From: a virus
Virus record (IMG/VR): IMGVR_UViG_3300037725_000018
Span: 1 to 64,000 of that record
Direction: 5' to 3' (one strand)
Length of the DNA stretch: 64,000 nucleotides
Numbering within the stretch: position 1 is the stretch's first letter; each line of letters opens with the position of its first letter. The translations under genes were made by a program, and so were the position numbers. Under the pieces are notes generated by a model. That model worked only from the letters and a program-made list of their open reading frames with translations. It was not told the DNA's origin and did not search any database. Below are positions 30,930 to 39,562 of the stretch, in pieces.

Positions 30930-31901
30930 TTAATCATTCTCCCCGTTTGGGCCTGTTCTCCAATCTTCACGGCCCAAATACTCGTCTTTTAGCGAAGCGC
31001 AAAATGCTTCCGGGTCGTCAAGCTCGTCTTCCATTTTGTCCATACAATTTGAGAAAAACCCTTCTGTGTCGTCTTTTGTTTTTCCTGTAAGGCTTCTAGC
31101 AAAGCTTTGAAGGCTTTCTTCGTCCCATCCGGGGGGAAGGTTTTCCCATCCTATGTACGGATTCTCTTCCGCTAACAAATGTTCTTTAATATACGCTCTT
31201 GCTTTTCTTCGAAAAGCCTCTTCTTTTACTTCCGGGGGAATGTCGTCGTGACCAGTTTCGGCAAAATCTTTTGCATCTTCCATCGAAATGTCGTCAGCGA
31301 TAGACTTGATCTTTTCTGCCAAGTCGTCGTCAAGCTCGCCCAAGTCAAGTTCTCCTTGCTTGTAAGCGTAAACCATTCCGAAAAGCCTCTGTTGGGTTTC
31401 AGACTTTGATTTTTCGTTTACAACAGATTCATCAAGCCGTTCTCTTGATTTTGGGTGCATCCCAATCCTACCAAAGTATTCCCGGTTAAGCTCTCGGATT
31501 GCCTTTTTTGGGTTTTGAAGAAGCATGTCTACCTCTTCTTCGTTGATGTAGTAAGATCCGGCCCCTTCAATACCTTTATCAATGAACCTGTAGTCCTTGT
31601 GATAACCTCTAGCGGCCTTTAGCCCAAAGATAGTATATGGACCTTCAAACTCGCTTTCCTCTAGAGGAACGGCCACTAAAACGTTCATCGGCTCGCTGTA
31701 GTGAACTTCTTCGAATGCATCTTCTTGGTGAAGCATCCGATACGTCGTGTTGTACAAGTCGGTAATTTCTTGGAAGGTGTCCGTATACGGCCTGCCGGGG
31801 TTATACTCTCTGTAGTGGCTAAACGGAGAACGCACAGGTCGTCCACGATTTGCATAATACGCCTCGTGAATCAAACTTCTAATGAAATCTTTACTGTTCA
31901 T
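30930..31901 (-). CDS. leader-bearing large internal-protein candidate
   Basis: 323 residues, start MNSKDFIRSLIHEAYYANRG with an I-H-E/A site in the classic T4 position. The first half (FEEVHYSEPMNVLVAVPLEE, SYYINEEEVDMLLQNPKKAI) is an alpha/beta region of unknown type. The second half is acidic and helical and ends EDWRTGPNGEND. It is the longest of the simple leader proteins and lies two genes from the protease. No catalytic motif recognised. Confidence 0.65.
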   Translation of the reverse strand: MNSKDFIRSLIHEAYYANRGRPVRSPFSHYREYNPGRPYTDTFQEITDLYNTTYRMLHQEDAFEEVHYSEPMNVLVAVPLEESEFEGPYTIFGLKAARGYHKDYRFIDKGIEGAGSYYINEEEVDMLLQNPKKAIRELNREYFGRIGMHPKSRERLDESVVNEKSKSETQQRLFGMVYAYKQGELDLGELDDDLAEKIKSIADDISMEDAKDFAETGHDDIPPEVKEEAFRRKARAYIKEHLLAEENPYIGWENLPPGWDEESLQSFARSLTGKTKDDTEGFFSNCMDKMEDELDDPEAFCASLKDEYLGREDWRTGPNGEND

Positions 31902-31907
31902 ATCTTT

Positions 31908-32309
31908 TTACTGGTTTTCTAAAGTTCCTTCGGCTGTTGACTTCATTTCTTCGATGAACTGCTCTACGGATTCAACGTCAAACTCTCCTGCCGCGTCGGA
32001 AACGTCGTTAACAATTTCTTCAATTGAAACGGTTGGAAAACTTGACGTGGTTGTTTTGAACCGAAGAATTTGCTTGCCCCGAAGGTCGGGGTTTTGAAGA
32101 GAAAAAGAAATTTGAAGAACGCTTCTAGATCGGCCAAAGTATTCTACGGTAACGTCAAACCCTTCATACGTTCCGTTATAGGTGAAATACGTTCCGGCCC
32201 TCCCTGAACGATATAGGTCCATTTCTTCACCTAGGTTTTCCCCAAGCGTTCGAAGCTCTTTTTCAAGTTCGGAAAACGCCTCTTTAAGTAAACTGTTGAG
32301 CCGAATCAT
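31908..32309 (-). CDS. leader-bearing (type B) protein next to the protease
   Basis: 133 residues, start MIRLNSLLKEAFSELEKELR with an L-K-E/A site, nearly the same leader as the ADP-ribosyltransferase-like protein (MIRFNDLLREA). The body has FDVTVEYFGRSRSVLQISFS, resembling the leader protein at 5066-5596. Its start overlaps the protease stop by one base, so the two are coupled. Confidence 0.7.
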   Translation of the reverse strand: MIRLNSLLKEAFSELEKELRTLGENLGEEMDLYRSGRAGTYFTYNGTYEGFDVTVEYFGRSRSVLQISFSLQNPDLRGKQILRFKTTTSSFPTVSIEEIVNDVSDAAGEFDVESVEQFIEEMKSTAEGTLENQ

Positions 32310-33007
32310 TATTCAATTTCGTATTCTTCAGACATTTCTTCAATAAGCTCGCTTGCAAAACTGTTTACGTCTTTCCACCTATCCATTTCTTTCTTTGCCT
32401 CCCGGCTTTCGGTAATAAGACCCTCTTGCACGACCCCTTCGTTTACTTCGTCCATGAACGCGCCGTGTGTTGAAGGGTTTGAAACAAAGTCCCAAGCGAT
32501 AAGATCAAAGTCATTTCCAACTCGAAGCGTTCCGTCTGTTTGTTCTTTCACGCTTCCCATTCCACGGCTTGAAATTCCGATATTCACGTTGTCGTTAAGA
32601 AGACTTTTTAGAATTCGACCGTTGGGCGTGTCAAGAACTTTTACTTCCCCCATAAGATCGTTTCCTTTCCACCACACATCCGTAACCATGTGTGAAACGT
32701 TTTTTAGGTTCACAACGGAACTGTCCGGGTGGTCAAGTTCGCCTAATGCTCTGCGTTCATTAATGAGCTTCTTATAATCTTCAACTTCCCGTTTAAGCAC
32801 TTTTTTAGGATATATCCGACCGTTCTGGTTTTGGGCATTGGCCCGTTGAAGAATACCTTTTACAACAAGGGGCTCGTCAGAGTCCCCCGCAGCCTCGTCA
32901 AGTCGAGTCTTTTTCTTTTCGTACCTGAAAGGCCGAACATCAACAATGTCCGCTTTTTCTTTTTCCGGCTTTGTATCAAGCTGTTGTTTTGTTTCTACTT
33001 CTGCCAT
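32309..33007 (-). CDS. prohead maturation protease (T4 gp21-like)
   Basis: 232 residues of the herpesvirus-assemblin/gp21 serine protease group. After an exposed N-terminal tail there is a core with NGRIYPKKVL (62-71), the catalytic His in GELDHPDSS (H93) and the nucleophile Ser in IGISSRGMG (S146 or S147). A L-D-E/A-A site at about 36-39 could be self-cleavage. In T4 this enzyme cuts capsid, scaffold and internal proteins after (L/I)-x-E. It is surrounded here by proteins that carry such a site in their leaders. No Shine-Dalgarno. Confidence 0.9.
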   Translation of the reverse strand: MAEVETKQQLDTKPEKEKADIVDVRPFRYEKKKTRLDEAAGDSDEPLVVKGILQRANAQNQNGRIYPKKVLKREVEDYKKLINERRALGELDHPDSSVVNLKNVSHMVTDVWWKGNDLMGEVKVLDTPNGRILKSLLNDNVNIGISSRGMGSVKEQTDGTLRVGNDFDLIAWDFVSNPSTHGAFMDEVNEGVVQEGLITESREAKKEMDRWKDVNSFASELIEEMSEEYEIE

Positions 33008-33037
33008 GTTTGAAAGCTTAGTTTTGATAATTGATTA

Positions 33038-33337
33038 CTAAAACAGTTCCGTAACACTTGAAATCATTCGAGAAACTTTGTCTGCGTCGTTTGCTCCAAT
33101 GATAATACCGTTTGTTTCTCCGTACTCAACGATGTATACTCCAACGTCCATTGTCCGCTGGTCTTCAACGGCATAAATTTCAATGTCTCCACCCATTGTT
33201 CGAAGACTTCCGATCTCTTCCCGGATTTCAATTGGACCTACACCTTTGCCAACAACCTCTCCGGGAGACAGGTGGGATTCGGAGATAAGATTTGAAACTT
33301 CTTCTCGAATAATACGTTTAAGTTTTTGTGGAGACAT
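33038..33337 (-). CDS. leader-bearing late protein
   Basis: 99 residues, start MSPQKLKRIIREEVSNLISE with I-R-E/E and I-S-E sites. The body (IEIREEIGSLRTMGGDIEIY, VGVYIVEYGETNGIIIGAND) is a compact beta-alpha domain. No function recognised. 31 nt upstream of the protease gene. Confidence 0.7.
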   Translation of the reverse strand: MSPQKLKRIIREEVSNLISESHLSPGEVVGKGVGPIEIREEIGSLRTMGGDIEIYAVEDQRTMDVGVYIVEYGETNGIIIGANDADKVSRMISSVTELF

Positions 33338-33355
33338 GGATCTTTTGGTTTCAAA

Positions 33356-33532
33356 TTAGTCAATCCAAAAAGACCTGCGCCTAAACAGGTCGTAAAAGAC
33401 TTCTGAAATTTCCGAACGAATGATTCGCCGGATCTCTTCTTCTTCGTCTTTGGAAAATTCTTCTTTGATAAGGGTGCGACGCACCTCGTCTTGAATTATG
33501 CGCCGCAACTTCGTACCCTCTTTATCTTTCAT
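33356..33532 (-). CDS. 58-residue protein consisting almost only of leader repeats
   Basis: From ATG at 33532 to TAA at 33356. It reads MKDKEGTKLRRIIQDEVRRT, then a second copy EEEIRRIIRSEISEVF, then YDLFRRRSFWID. Two copies of the leader motif make up nearly the whole protein, with I-K-E and related sites. It may be a core peptide whose only job is to bind scaffold or shell. Confidence 0.65.
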   Translation of the reverse strand: MKDKEGTKLRRIIQDEVRRTLIKEEFSKDEEEEIRRIIRSEISEVFYDLFRRRSFWID

Positions 33533-33580
33533 TTAAAATTGAAGTTATCTTCTATTTCACCTACCAAGTACCAAAGGTCG

Positions 33581-33802
33581 TTACTGGACCCGGTAGTTCT
33601 CGTTGATGTATGAAAGCTTCTCTTCAAGCTCGTCGTTGCTTAGGCTTTCAAGAAGGGCTTGGGTAAAGGAAACCTCTCCCATAAGTTGCCTCATCTTGTC
33701 TGCCTGTTCGTTAAGCCTTTGCCGTTGGGACTGTTTGTTTTCGTTTAGTCCTGCAAGCTCTTTGAATCGTGACTTCTTTTGTCCGTTAATAAGATTTCCC
33801 AT
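33581..33802 (-). CDS. small core-like protein
   Basis: 73 residues, helical (RQRLNEQADKMRQLMGEV, LLESLSNDELEEKLSYI). It contains RFKELAGLNE, similar to the scaffold C-terminus (MKKLAGIE), and several L-x-E sites. Size and position near the protease suggest a gp67/gp68-like minor core protein, but this is inference. Confidence 0.6.
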   Translation of the reverse strand: MGNLINGQKKSRFKELAGLNENKQSQRQRLNEQADKMRQLMGEVSFTQALLESLSNDELEEKLSYINENYRVQ

Positions 33803-33879
33803 TGTACGTTTTATAAATTGTGTAAAGTGAATGAATCTTTAGATACACGTAAACTTTTAATGAATCTTCGTATGTGAAC

Positions 33880-34437
33880 TTATCGCTCAACGTCAATAAA
33901 GTTTCGGATGTTCTTTGCAATCTTACCCGGTTCTGCGTCTGCTCCAAGCTTATCTTTTATTTCGTCTTCTCCGATTTCGCCGTCTTCAAGCCTTCCTTGA
34001 AGCCCCTCAAGATCGTCAGCAACGTCTTCAAGCTCATCGGTTTCATAGTCGTCAAAAGCCTTCCTAAAGTCTTCAGCGGTGTTTCCGCTAAGGTCTTTAT
34101 CTGCAACCCCAAGGTCTTCAAGCTCTTTTCCTATATCTTTTGTTTTCTTTTCGGTTTCGCCGCTAGAGTCGTCGCCTCCACCGCCGAACTTCTCTTTTGC
34201 TTTCTTCTCTATTTTTTTAGCTTTCTTGAAGGCAGGGTGTCCACTTCCATAACTTAGAGCGGTTTTTAGCTTGATTTCTTTTCCCGTTTTTGGGTTTTCA
34301 ATCTTGGTGTTATACACCTTTTTCATTTTCTTATTTTTCTCTTCTCTAACCACTTGACGGACCATCTTTCTAATACCGCGAATGGCCTTTTGCTTTTTTA
34401 CTTCTTCGTTTATAATTTGTCTTAGTCGTTTTCTCAT
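33880..34437 (-). CDS. leader-bearing basic/acidic protein
   Basis: 185 residues, start MRKRLRQIINEEVKKQKAIR followed by a second leader-like copy (IRKMVRQVVREEKNKK), both with protease-type sites. Residues 35-85 are Lys-rich (FKKAKKIEKKAKEKFGGGG) and the last 90 residues are acidic and helical. Probably a core/internal protein with a DNA-binding middle. Not recognised otherwise. Confidence 0.65.
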   Translation of the reverse strand: MRKRLRQIINEEVKKQKAIRGIRKMVRQVVREEKNKKMKKVYNTKIENPKTGKEIKLKTALSYGSGHPAFKKAKKIEKKAKEKFGGGGDDSSGETEKKTKDIGKELEDLGVADKDLSGNTAEDFRKAFDDYETDELEDVADDLEGLQGRLEDGEIGEDEIKDKLGADAEPGKIAKNIRNFIDVER

Positions 34438-34499
34438 TTTAACGTTTGAATAGTTTTATGTGTGTGTTTGTGTTTAAAACTTATTGAGTAATGAATTTA

Positions 34500-34871
34500 T
34501 TATGTAATGAGTTTTTTGACCTCTCTTCGAATGCGCTCGTCTTTTTTTGCAAGTGGGCCAAAAAACGCAAGAAAGTCTTGAATAGCCTCCGGGCTTGTAA
34601 CGTCTTGAACAAGCGTATATCCGTATTGCTTGTTAATCTTTTTTAGCTTTTTCTTTCTTTTTTCTTCATCTTCTTCGGAGTCCCCAGAAAACGCATACGG
34701 GGTATCATATCCCGGAACGTTCAACGTGGTCGTGGCCTCGTCTGTCGTTTCTTCGTTTTCCTCTCTGTCAGAGTCAACAATAATTGTTTTAATGTACTCT
34801 CTTAGCTTGCCTTTCGGGTATTTAAGAGAGGAACCCTTGCAACCGCAGTCTTCGTTAATTTTTTTTCTCAT
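34500..34871 (-). CDS. conserved small head-region protein
   Basis: 123 residues. The start KKINEDCGCKGSSLKYPKGK with a Cys-x-Cys, then LREYIKTIIV and VPGYDTPYAFSGD, is a layout I associate with small proteins near the portal in marine T4-like phages. KLREYIKTI also resembles the shared leader, placed internally with an L-R-E site. Overlaps the upstream gene by 4 nt. Function unknown. Confidence 0.6.
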   Translation of the reverse strand: MRKKINEDCGCKGSSLKYPKGKLREYIKTIIVDSDREENEETTDEATTTLNVPGYDTPYAFSGDSEEDEEKRKKKLKKINKQYGYTLVQDVTSPEAIQDFLAFFGPLAKKDERIRREVKKLIT

Positions 34872-35758
34872 TGGCTTTGAAGCTGGTTTTCAATTTTTTC
34901 TTGAAGCTGGTAATACATAAGAAGTTTCGTCACTTGATCTTCGCTAACGTGCTGGCCATTTTTCACGTTACCGATAAGCTCGGAAGCTTCTTTAACCTTC
35001 GTTTTTGTAACTGTGTCTTCAATTTCACTTTGAAGAGAAGAAAGGGTTTCTTTCAACTCTTCTGCTTCAGAGTCCACATATTCCCGGAGGTTGTTCGTAT
35101 TTGAAATGTTGTTGATGTACTTGCGAAGAAGTTTCTTTTGCTTGCCATTTAAGCCGTTATAGCGGTCATTAAACCGCTCGATCATAAGCTTTTGTGCATA
35201 AAGGCGAAGGTCTTTACTTTGGTTTTTATACTCTTCAATCTCTTTTGACCGGGCCTCTCTTAACTTCTCTTCTTTGGTTGGCTCGGACGTATCACTTGTA
35301 ATGTGCTCGACAAGCGTGTCTTCAGATCGAACAACATCTGCAGGGTTGTATATTTCTTTGTCGTCTTTTTCCGCTTCAAAGATTTTGTAAACACTCGCAT
35401 ACTCTTTGTAGTTGTCAACTCTTGACTTGAAAAACTCTTCAAGTGGGTAATGCTCTTTGATCTCTCCAATCAAGTCGTATCTTTGATTATAAAGCTTCTG
35501 GTCGTCAAGCTTCTTACGGGCTTCAACAACTCGATCAATAAGCTCTTTTGCTTTGCTTGGGTCGGAGAAATCTTCACTCATTAAAACGTTGTACAAAGAA
35601 TACTCTTTGGCAAGCTCGGTATCTTTGTAGTATTCGCGGATAATTCGAGCCGCCTCGCTTTTTGTTTCTCCATTTAGGGCGTCAACGGTAATTTGACGCA
35701 CCAGCATTTCAAAAATCAAGCCAGTATTTTTGTATTTCGAGTGTTTTATCTTTTTCAT
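34868..35758 (-). CDS. conserved helical head-region protein
   Basis: 296 residues. It starts MKKIKHSKYKNTGLIFEMLV, then RQITVDALNGETKSEAARII and YNVLMSEDFSDPSKAKELID; the rest is helical and charged. A K-Y-K-N-T-G-L-I-F-E-L-L-V-R-Q-I-T start is common in proteins beside the portal gene of distant T4-like phages. A core or portal-associated role is guessed from position. It has its own late-type promoter motif. Confidence 0.6.
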   Translation of the reverse strand: MKKIKHSKYKNTGLIFEMLVRQITVDALNGETKSEAARIIREYYKDTELAKEYSLYNVLMSEDFSDPSKAKELIDRVVEARKKLDDQKLYNQRYDLIGEIKEHYPLEEFFKSRVDNYKEYASVYKIFEAEKDDKEIYNPADVVRSEDTLVEHITSDTSEPTKEEKLREARSKEIEEYKNQSKDLRLYAQKLMIERFNDRYNGLNGKQKKLLRKYINNISNTNNLREYVDSEAEELKETLSSLQSEIEDTVTKTKVKEASELIGNVKNGQHVSEDQVTKLLMYYQLQEKIENQLQSQ

Positions 35759-35780
35759 CTTAGGTTTTTGTTAAATCTTC

Positions 35781-35797
35781 TTCACTTTATATATAGA
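35781..35797 (-). promoter_or_regulatory. late-promoter-like motif
   Basis: The minus strand reads CTATATATAAAGTGAAG about 25 nt before the ATG at 35758, a full match to the extended motif. Confidence 0.55.
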
Positions 35798-35826
35798 AAA
35801 GTTACGTGCTCCTTTGTAAAAGAGTG

Positions 35827-37731
35827 TTACAAGGTTTCATCTAGCAATTCTTTGAGTCTATCATTTTTTTCTTCAAGGGCTGACTCGTCCATATATGTAT
35901 CTTTCATATGATCTTCGTTTCCTTCGTCTTCTTTGTCTTCGTCTTCGGTGTATGTTTCATGAATGAGCCGTCTTTTTCTGTTGAAATGTTTCTCTAAACT
36001 TGAAGAAAGAGCCATTGGGCTTCCTCCTTGGTAGTTGTGAGTTATATCCGAAGACTTGTTTCTAAGTTGATTTGAAAGGTCTTTCATTCCTGAAACATCA
36101 TCGTCTCCGCCTCCAAGATCATTTCCACCTTCATCTTTATCTAAGTCTTCTAGTTCGTCTTCGGTGTTGTCAATGTCGAAGTTCTGGATTTGTGAGCTTC
36201 CACTCATTGCCAAATCACTTGGCGTCCCGTAACTCATTCCCGTCTTTACGGGATCGTTGCCTTCACGTTCGATTTGATCCTTTCGGAAGTTTCTCTTCCA
36301 GTCCCGAACCTTCTCTTTGTATTCTTCATCGATTTCGTCTTCGGACATGTTAAACACTTCCTTTGCAATCTTTTCATCCGATAGGAAAGGCATTTCTCGC
36401 ATGTCACGCGCAAGACTAACCTTCCGGCTAAGAAACTCAATCCGTTCTTGTTCTGCAACAATGCTTGGGTTTGTAAACGAGAAGTTAAAGTCAATAAGAT
36501 CACTTCCCCTGTACCCTCGGACATACAGGTGAACAACGGCGATTTTTTTCAACTCTCTTGCAATAGACCGTTGAAGGTTTTCTACGGCGTTAGAAAACTT
36601 AATGGACTCTTGGGCAAGAGTGGCTTTTCCTTGAATTTCTTGTTCGTATCCTAAGAAAGCATTTGGAATCTTTAAAGCCGACATAAGCTTCTTCCGAAGA
36701 TACTCAACGTCTTCCATCGCTTGATATTGAAGGCCCTGAAGACTTTGAATTTCCGTTCCGGATTGGTTTCCCCGAACCGGAAGAAAAAAGTCTTCAAGCA
36801 TATTCTGCATGTTGAATTCCAAGTTGTATTGTCCCGTTTCCGGGTCAACAAGCGGGGTTTGCTGAATGTCGTTCATTACGTCGTTCATATAGCTTTCAAT
36901 TGCGTCAGGTTCGATGTTCCCAACGTCAATTTTGAAAACCCGCTTCTCCGGTGCCCTCATGATCCGGTGAATCAACATAGCCTCTTCCATCAAAGAAAGC
37001 TGTTGCCAAATCTTTCGGCCATTTTCAATGATGCTCTTCCCGTACGGAAAAAAGTTCCCGTCATTTATGAATCGAAAGTGTGCAACTTCCCATTCTTCAA
37101 AAGCAACTTGCCCTTGCGTGCTGCTTGTGTATGCGGACCCGTGGGCATTCCCTTGATAGACAAATTTAATCTCGTCTCCGTGGGTATCTTCTTGTCTTAC
37201 AATTTCATACGGGGAAAGTGGGGTAACTTTTGTCACTCCAACGTCTTCGTTGATCGTCATGTGAAGAAACAAGTCCCCATACTTTGCAATTGAGCGTGCC
37301 CACCACCGGGCGTTAAAATTCACATCCAGAATATTGAAAACTAAATTTTCAAGAACAGACTTGATTTCCCCATTTTCACACTTTACATCCAAAATCTGTC
37401 CATATGCGTCTTTAGTTGCAACTTCGTTTGCGTAAATATCAAGAGCAGATGCAATAATCGGGTCTTGGTCCATATCTTCATAGGTTTGAAAAAGCTCAAA
37501 CCTGTTTGCATGAAGAGCCTGTGAAGACGAGTATCCGCTTGAAGAGTAATGGCTTTGCCCGGACCCATAAAGCTTTTTGAAACGCCCGTCCGCAAGGTCT
37601 TGTGAAATAGATTGGCTACTACGTAAGTCTGCCGTTGTCACGTCCTCTCCATCCGAAGAGCGGACAATCACCTCGCTGGAAAAGAGACGTGAGAGGGCAT
37701 TTCTAATACTTCCTCTTGACTTTTCTGCCAT
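35827..37731 (-). CDS. portal vertex protein (T4 gp20-like)
   Basis: 634 residues. The portal pattern is clear: FELFQTYEDMDQDPIIASAL (about 80-100), YANEVATKDAYG, ARWWARSIAKYGDLFLHM, VAHFRFINDGNFFPYGKSII, EEAMLIHRIMRAPEKRVFKI and LRKKLMSALKIPNAFLGYE. Portals form the dodecameric DNA gate at the head vertex and nucleate prohead assembly in T4. The last 110 residues are acidic and of low complexity (EDELEDLDKDEGGNDLGGGD), longer than in T4 gp20. It is placed between the terminase and the protease, in the standard order. Confidence 0.92.
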   Translation of the reverse strand: MAEKSRGSIRNALSRLFSSEVIVRSSDGEDVTTADLRSSQSISQDLADGRFKKLYGSGQSHYSSSGYSSSQALHANRFELFQTYEDMDQDPIIASALDIYANEVATKDAYGQILDVKCENGEIKSVLENLVFNILDVNFNARWWARSIAKYGDLFLHMTINEDVGVTKVTPLSPYEIVRQEDTHGDEIKFVYQGNAHGSAYTSSTQGQVAFEEWEVAHFRFINDGNFFPYGKSIIENGRKIWQQLSLMEEAMLIHRIMRAPEKRVFKIDVGNIEPDAIESYMNDVMNDIQQTPLVDPETGQYNLEFNMQNMLEDFFLPVRGNQSGTEIQSLQGLQYQAMEDVEYLRKKLMSALKIPNAFLGYEQEIQGKATLAQESIKFSNAVENLQRSIARELKKIAVVHLYVRGYRGSDLIDFNFSFTNPSIVAEQERIEFLSRKVSLARDMREMPFLSDEKIAKEVFNMSEDEIDEEYKEKVRDWKRNFRKDQIEREGNDPVKTGMSYGTPSDLAMSGSSQIQNFDIDNTEDELEDLDKDEGGNDLGGGDDDVSGMKDLSNQLRNKSSDITHNYQGGSPMALSSSLEKHFNRKRRLIHETYTEDEDKEDEGNEDHMKDTYMDESALEEKNDRLKELLDETL

Positions 37732-37778
37732 TCTGTGTATTTATACTCTTTAAATTTATAACTTACTCGCTTCTATTC

Positions 37779-37791
37779 ATTCATATATAGC
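37779..37791 (-). promoter_or_regulatory. late-promoter-like motif for portal
   Basis: The minus strand reads GCTATATATGAATGAATAG about 50 nt before the portal ATG. Core match only; the AA after the core is replaced by GA. Confidence 0.45.
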
Positions 37792-37797
37792 TTTAGG

Positions 37798-38757
37798 CTA
37801 CACAAGCCTTACAATCTTGTTTTCGTCGGTAATTTGGTCGTATCCTTTTCCCCAATCTGCCACGTAGTTTCTTCCGACGTAACCACCGTAAACCTCTCCG
37901 TGTCCAGTCTGAGAATCGTATTCTGCTTGGTTGACGATGTAAAATTCATATGAAGACGGGTTAAAAGAACTCGTTCCAAGTTCGTCTCGAAGCTGGCGAA
38001 CAAGTTCGCTGTACTGTGGGCTTCTCGGGTGAACCAAAATCATATCCGGGTCGTCAATAACGTCCCCAACCGTAGACTCTTCCCGGTTTTCTTGCTCTTG
38101 TAGGCGTCGAAGTTCTTCAACGAAAATTTGCTGTTTTCCTTCTTTTGAATTGATTCTCATATTAGTTGACTCTTTATATTTATCGGATTTTCTTTTTTCT
38201 CCGTCTGATCGTTCGATGTATCCTTGTGCCTTGCAACTTGCTCTTTGGGTAAATCCCATGTCTTCCGGATCGGTGTTTTTGCAATACTCTTCACTTGCTT
38301 TTTCTAAAATGCGATTTCTAGTAGCGGAGCGAACGTATTCTTCAATTTTCCATTCTTCGCCTTCACTTAAAAGGTCGGACACGGACTTGTCTTTTCTCCA
38401 AAACACACAACTCCAAAACTTTGCGGTGTGCTTATCGGATTGATCAAGTTCCCCACAGCTAAATCTAGACCGGAAAGATTTAAGCCGTGCCGGATCGTCT
38501 CTTTTGATTTCCATCGTGTCAGACCCGAACTTAACTTTGTTCACGTTTCCAGAATCGGGGTTCCGGACGTAAACGGCAAACTTCTTTTCATCGTCTTCAA
38601 TCCGAAACGGGTCGTAAAGCGTAACTTCCCGACCATCATACTCTGCATCTTCTTGGTCCGGAAGCTCGGGAGTATCATAGTCGGGAAGATCGTCCATTGT
38701 AAGCTCTTCGTCTTCGTCTTCGGTCAATATGTGGGCGATCTGTTTTTTTGTAATCAT
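37798..38757 (-). CDS. two-part head-region protein with an internal leader
   Basis: 319 residues, start MITKKQIAHILTEDEDEELT with an L-T-E/D site. Residues 57-150 hold a domain (KKFAVYVRNPDSGNVNKVKF, MEIKRDDPARLKSFRSRFSC, WSCVFW) that I recall from head-region proteins of marine T4-like phages. Residue 200 begins NMRINSKEGKQQIFVEELRR, a second leader-like stretch with an L-Q-E site, followed by an unrelated 95-residue domain. The second part can be read as a separate protein starting at the ATG at 38160, with a promoter-like element just before it. Function unknown. Confidence 0.65.
   Translation of the reverse strand: MITKKQIAHILTEDEDEELTMDDLPDYDTPELPDQEDAEYDGREVTLYDPFRIEDDEKKFAVYVRNPDSGNVNKVKFGSDTMEIKRDDPARLKSFRSRFSCGELDQSDKHTAKFWSCVFWRKDKSVSDLLSEGEEWKIEEYVRSATRNRILEKASEEYCKNTDPEDMGFTQRASCKAQGYIERSDGEKRKSDKYKESTNMRINSKEGKQQIFVEELRRLQEQENREESTVGDVIDDPDMILVHPRSPQYSELVRQLRDELGTSSFNPSSYEFYIVNQAEYDSQTGHGEVYGGYVGRNYVADWGKGYDQITDENKIVRLV
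38160..38186 (-). promoter_or_regulatory. possible internal late promoter and start
   Basis: Inside the gene above, the minus strand reads GATAAATATAAAGAGTCAAC and then, 2 nt later, an in-frame ATG at 38160 that starts MRINSKEG. The spacing and the TATAAAG-AG core resemble the late sites before other leader genes. It would give a nested 120-residue product. Confidence 0.35.
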
Positions 38758-38800
38758 GATACAATTGTTTGCCTGTATTTTGATAAAATTTTAACTCTTA

Positions 38801-39103
38801 CTAACCAATCCGAACTTGAAAGTAAAACTGGTTGCCATACATTGCAACTTTCAAAATATCCATTCTTGCTCCATAAGAAAGGTCGTCGATGTTTAACTCA
38901 AAGTCTCGAACACCCGGCTTTAAGTACACCTCCCATGTGTCGTCTAGAAGCTGTGAAATTTGATCTACTTCGCGCCCTTCTACTCCGATTGCGCGTGTAA
39001 TAAGACGTTTAAGAGGTTCTGGATACTGCTCAAGGTTCTCTTGTTCTTTGATTACACGTCTTGTTTCTTTTTGAATAATTCTTCTAAGTTTTCTTTTGTT
39101 CAT
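38801..39103 (-). CDS. leader-bearing late protein
   Basis: 100 residues, start MNKRKLRRIIQKETRRVIKE with an I-K-E/Q site. The body (LKRLITRAIGVEGREVDQIS, DTWEVYLKPGVRDFELNIDD) ends in a beta strand FYFQVRIG. Not recognised. Late-type promoter motif about 50 nt upstream. Confidence 0.7.
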   Translation of the reverse strand: MNKRKLRRIIQKETRRVIKEQENLEQYPEPLKRLITRAIGVEGREVDQISQLLDDTWEVYLKPGVRDFELNIDDLSYGARMDILKVAMYGNQFYFQVRIG

Positions 39104-39152
39104 TGTTTTCTATTTTTTTTATTAGTTTATGTAACGGTATTCAAACAACTCG

Positions 39153-39167
39153 TGTTTATATATCTTT
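39153..39167 (-). promoter_or_regulatory. late-promoter-like motif
   Basis: The minus strand reads AAAAGATATATAAACACG upstream of the gene at 38801-39103, overlapping the stop region of the preceding gene. Core TATATAA matches; the GTG extension is absent. Confidence 0.4.
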
Positions 39168-39562
39168 TAGTAAATGTCAATAACAATGTCGCCAGACTTC
39201 GGCTTAAAGTTTTCTTTTCTCATAACCGTAATTACGGTAAGAGCAAGAACCGAAGGATCTCTTGTTCGTTCTAAAACTCCAACCAAGTTTAAATCATAGG
39301 TATTATCTCGAATTACGAATTCGTCGCCCACGTCCATCCGGTTATTGATTAGATACTGAAGAATCTTGTCGGACGCCTCTTCTGCCGTTGCAATAATTTC
39401 TTCCTCGTCAATTTCGTTTCCCTGTCCGTGGCGAAACCTTCGTTCATCTGCATGTCTAGACAAATCAACATTGACTTCAATTGTAACGCTCTCCAAAAAT
39501 TTGCCAATTGAACGCTCGGCAATTTTTTTAGTAAGCTCTTCAAGCATATCGTTTAACTTCAT
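39167..39562 (-). CDS. leader-bearing DUF4258/RelE-like protein
   Basis: 131 residues, start MKLNDMLEELTKKIAERSIG with an L-E-E site. Residues 34-50 read LSRHADERRFRHGQGNEI followed by DEEEIIATAEEASDKI. The H-A-x-E-R...R-H-G...I-x-x-E-E-I order plus the late strands (DLNLVGVL, LALTVITVMRK) is like the DUF4258/RelE-type fold of small RNase-like proteins. If packaged and injected it could act early on host RNA; activity is not shown. Overlaps the next gene by 4 nt. Confidence 0.55.
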   Translation of the reverse strand: MKLNDMLEELTKKIAERSIGKFLESVTIEVNVDLSRHADERRFRHGQGNEIDEEEIIATAEEASDKILQYLINNRMDVGDEFVIRDNTYDLNLVGVLERTRDPSVLALTVITVMRKENFKPKSGDIVIDIY

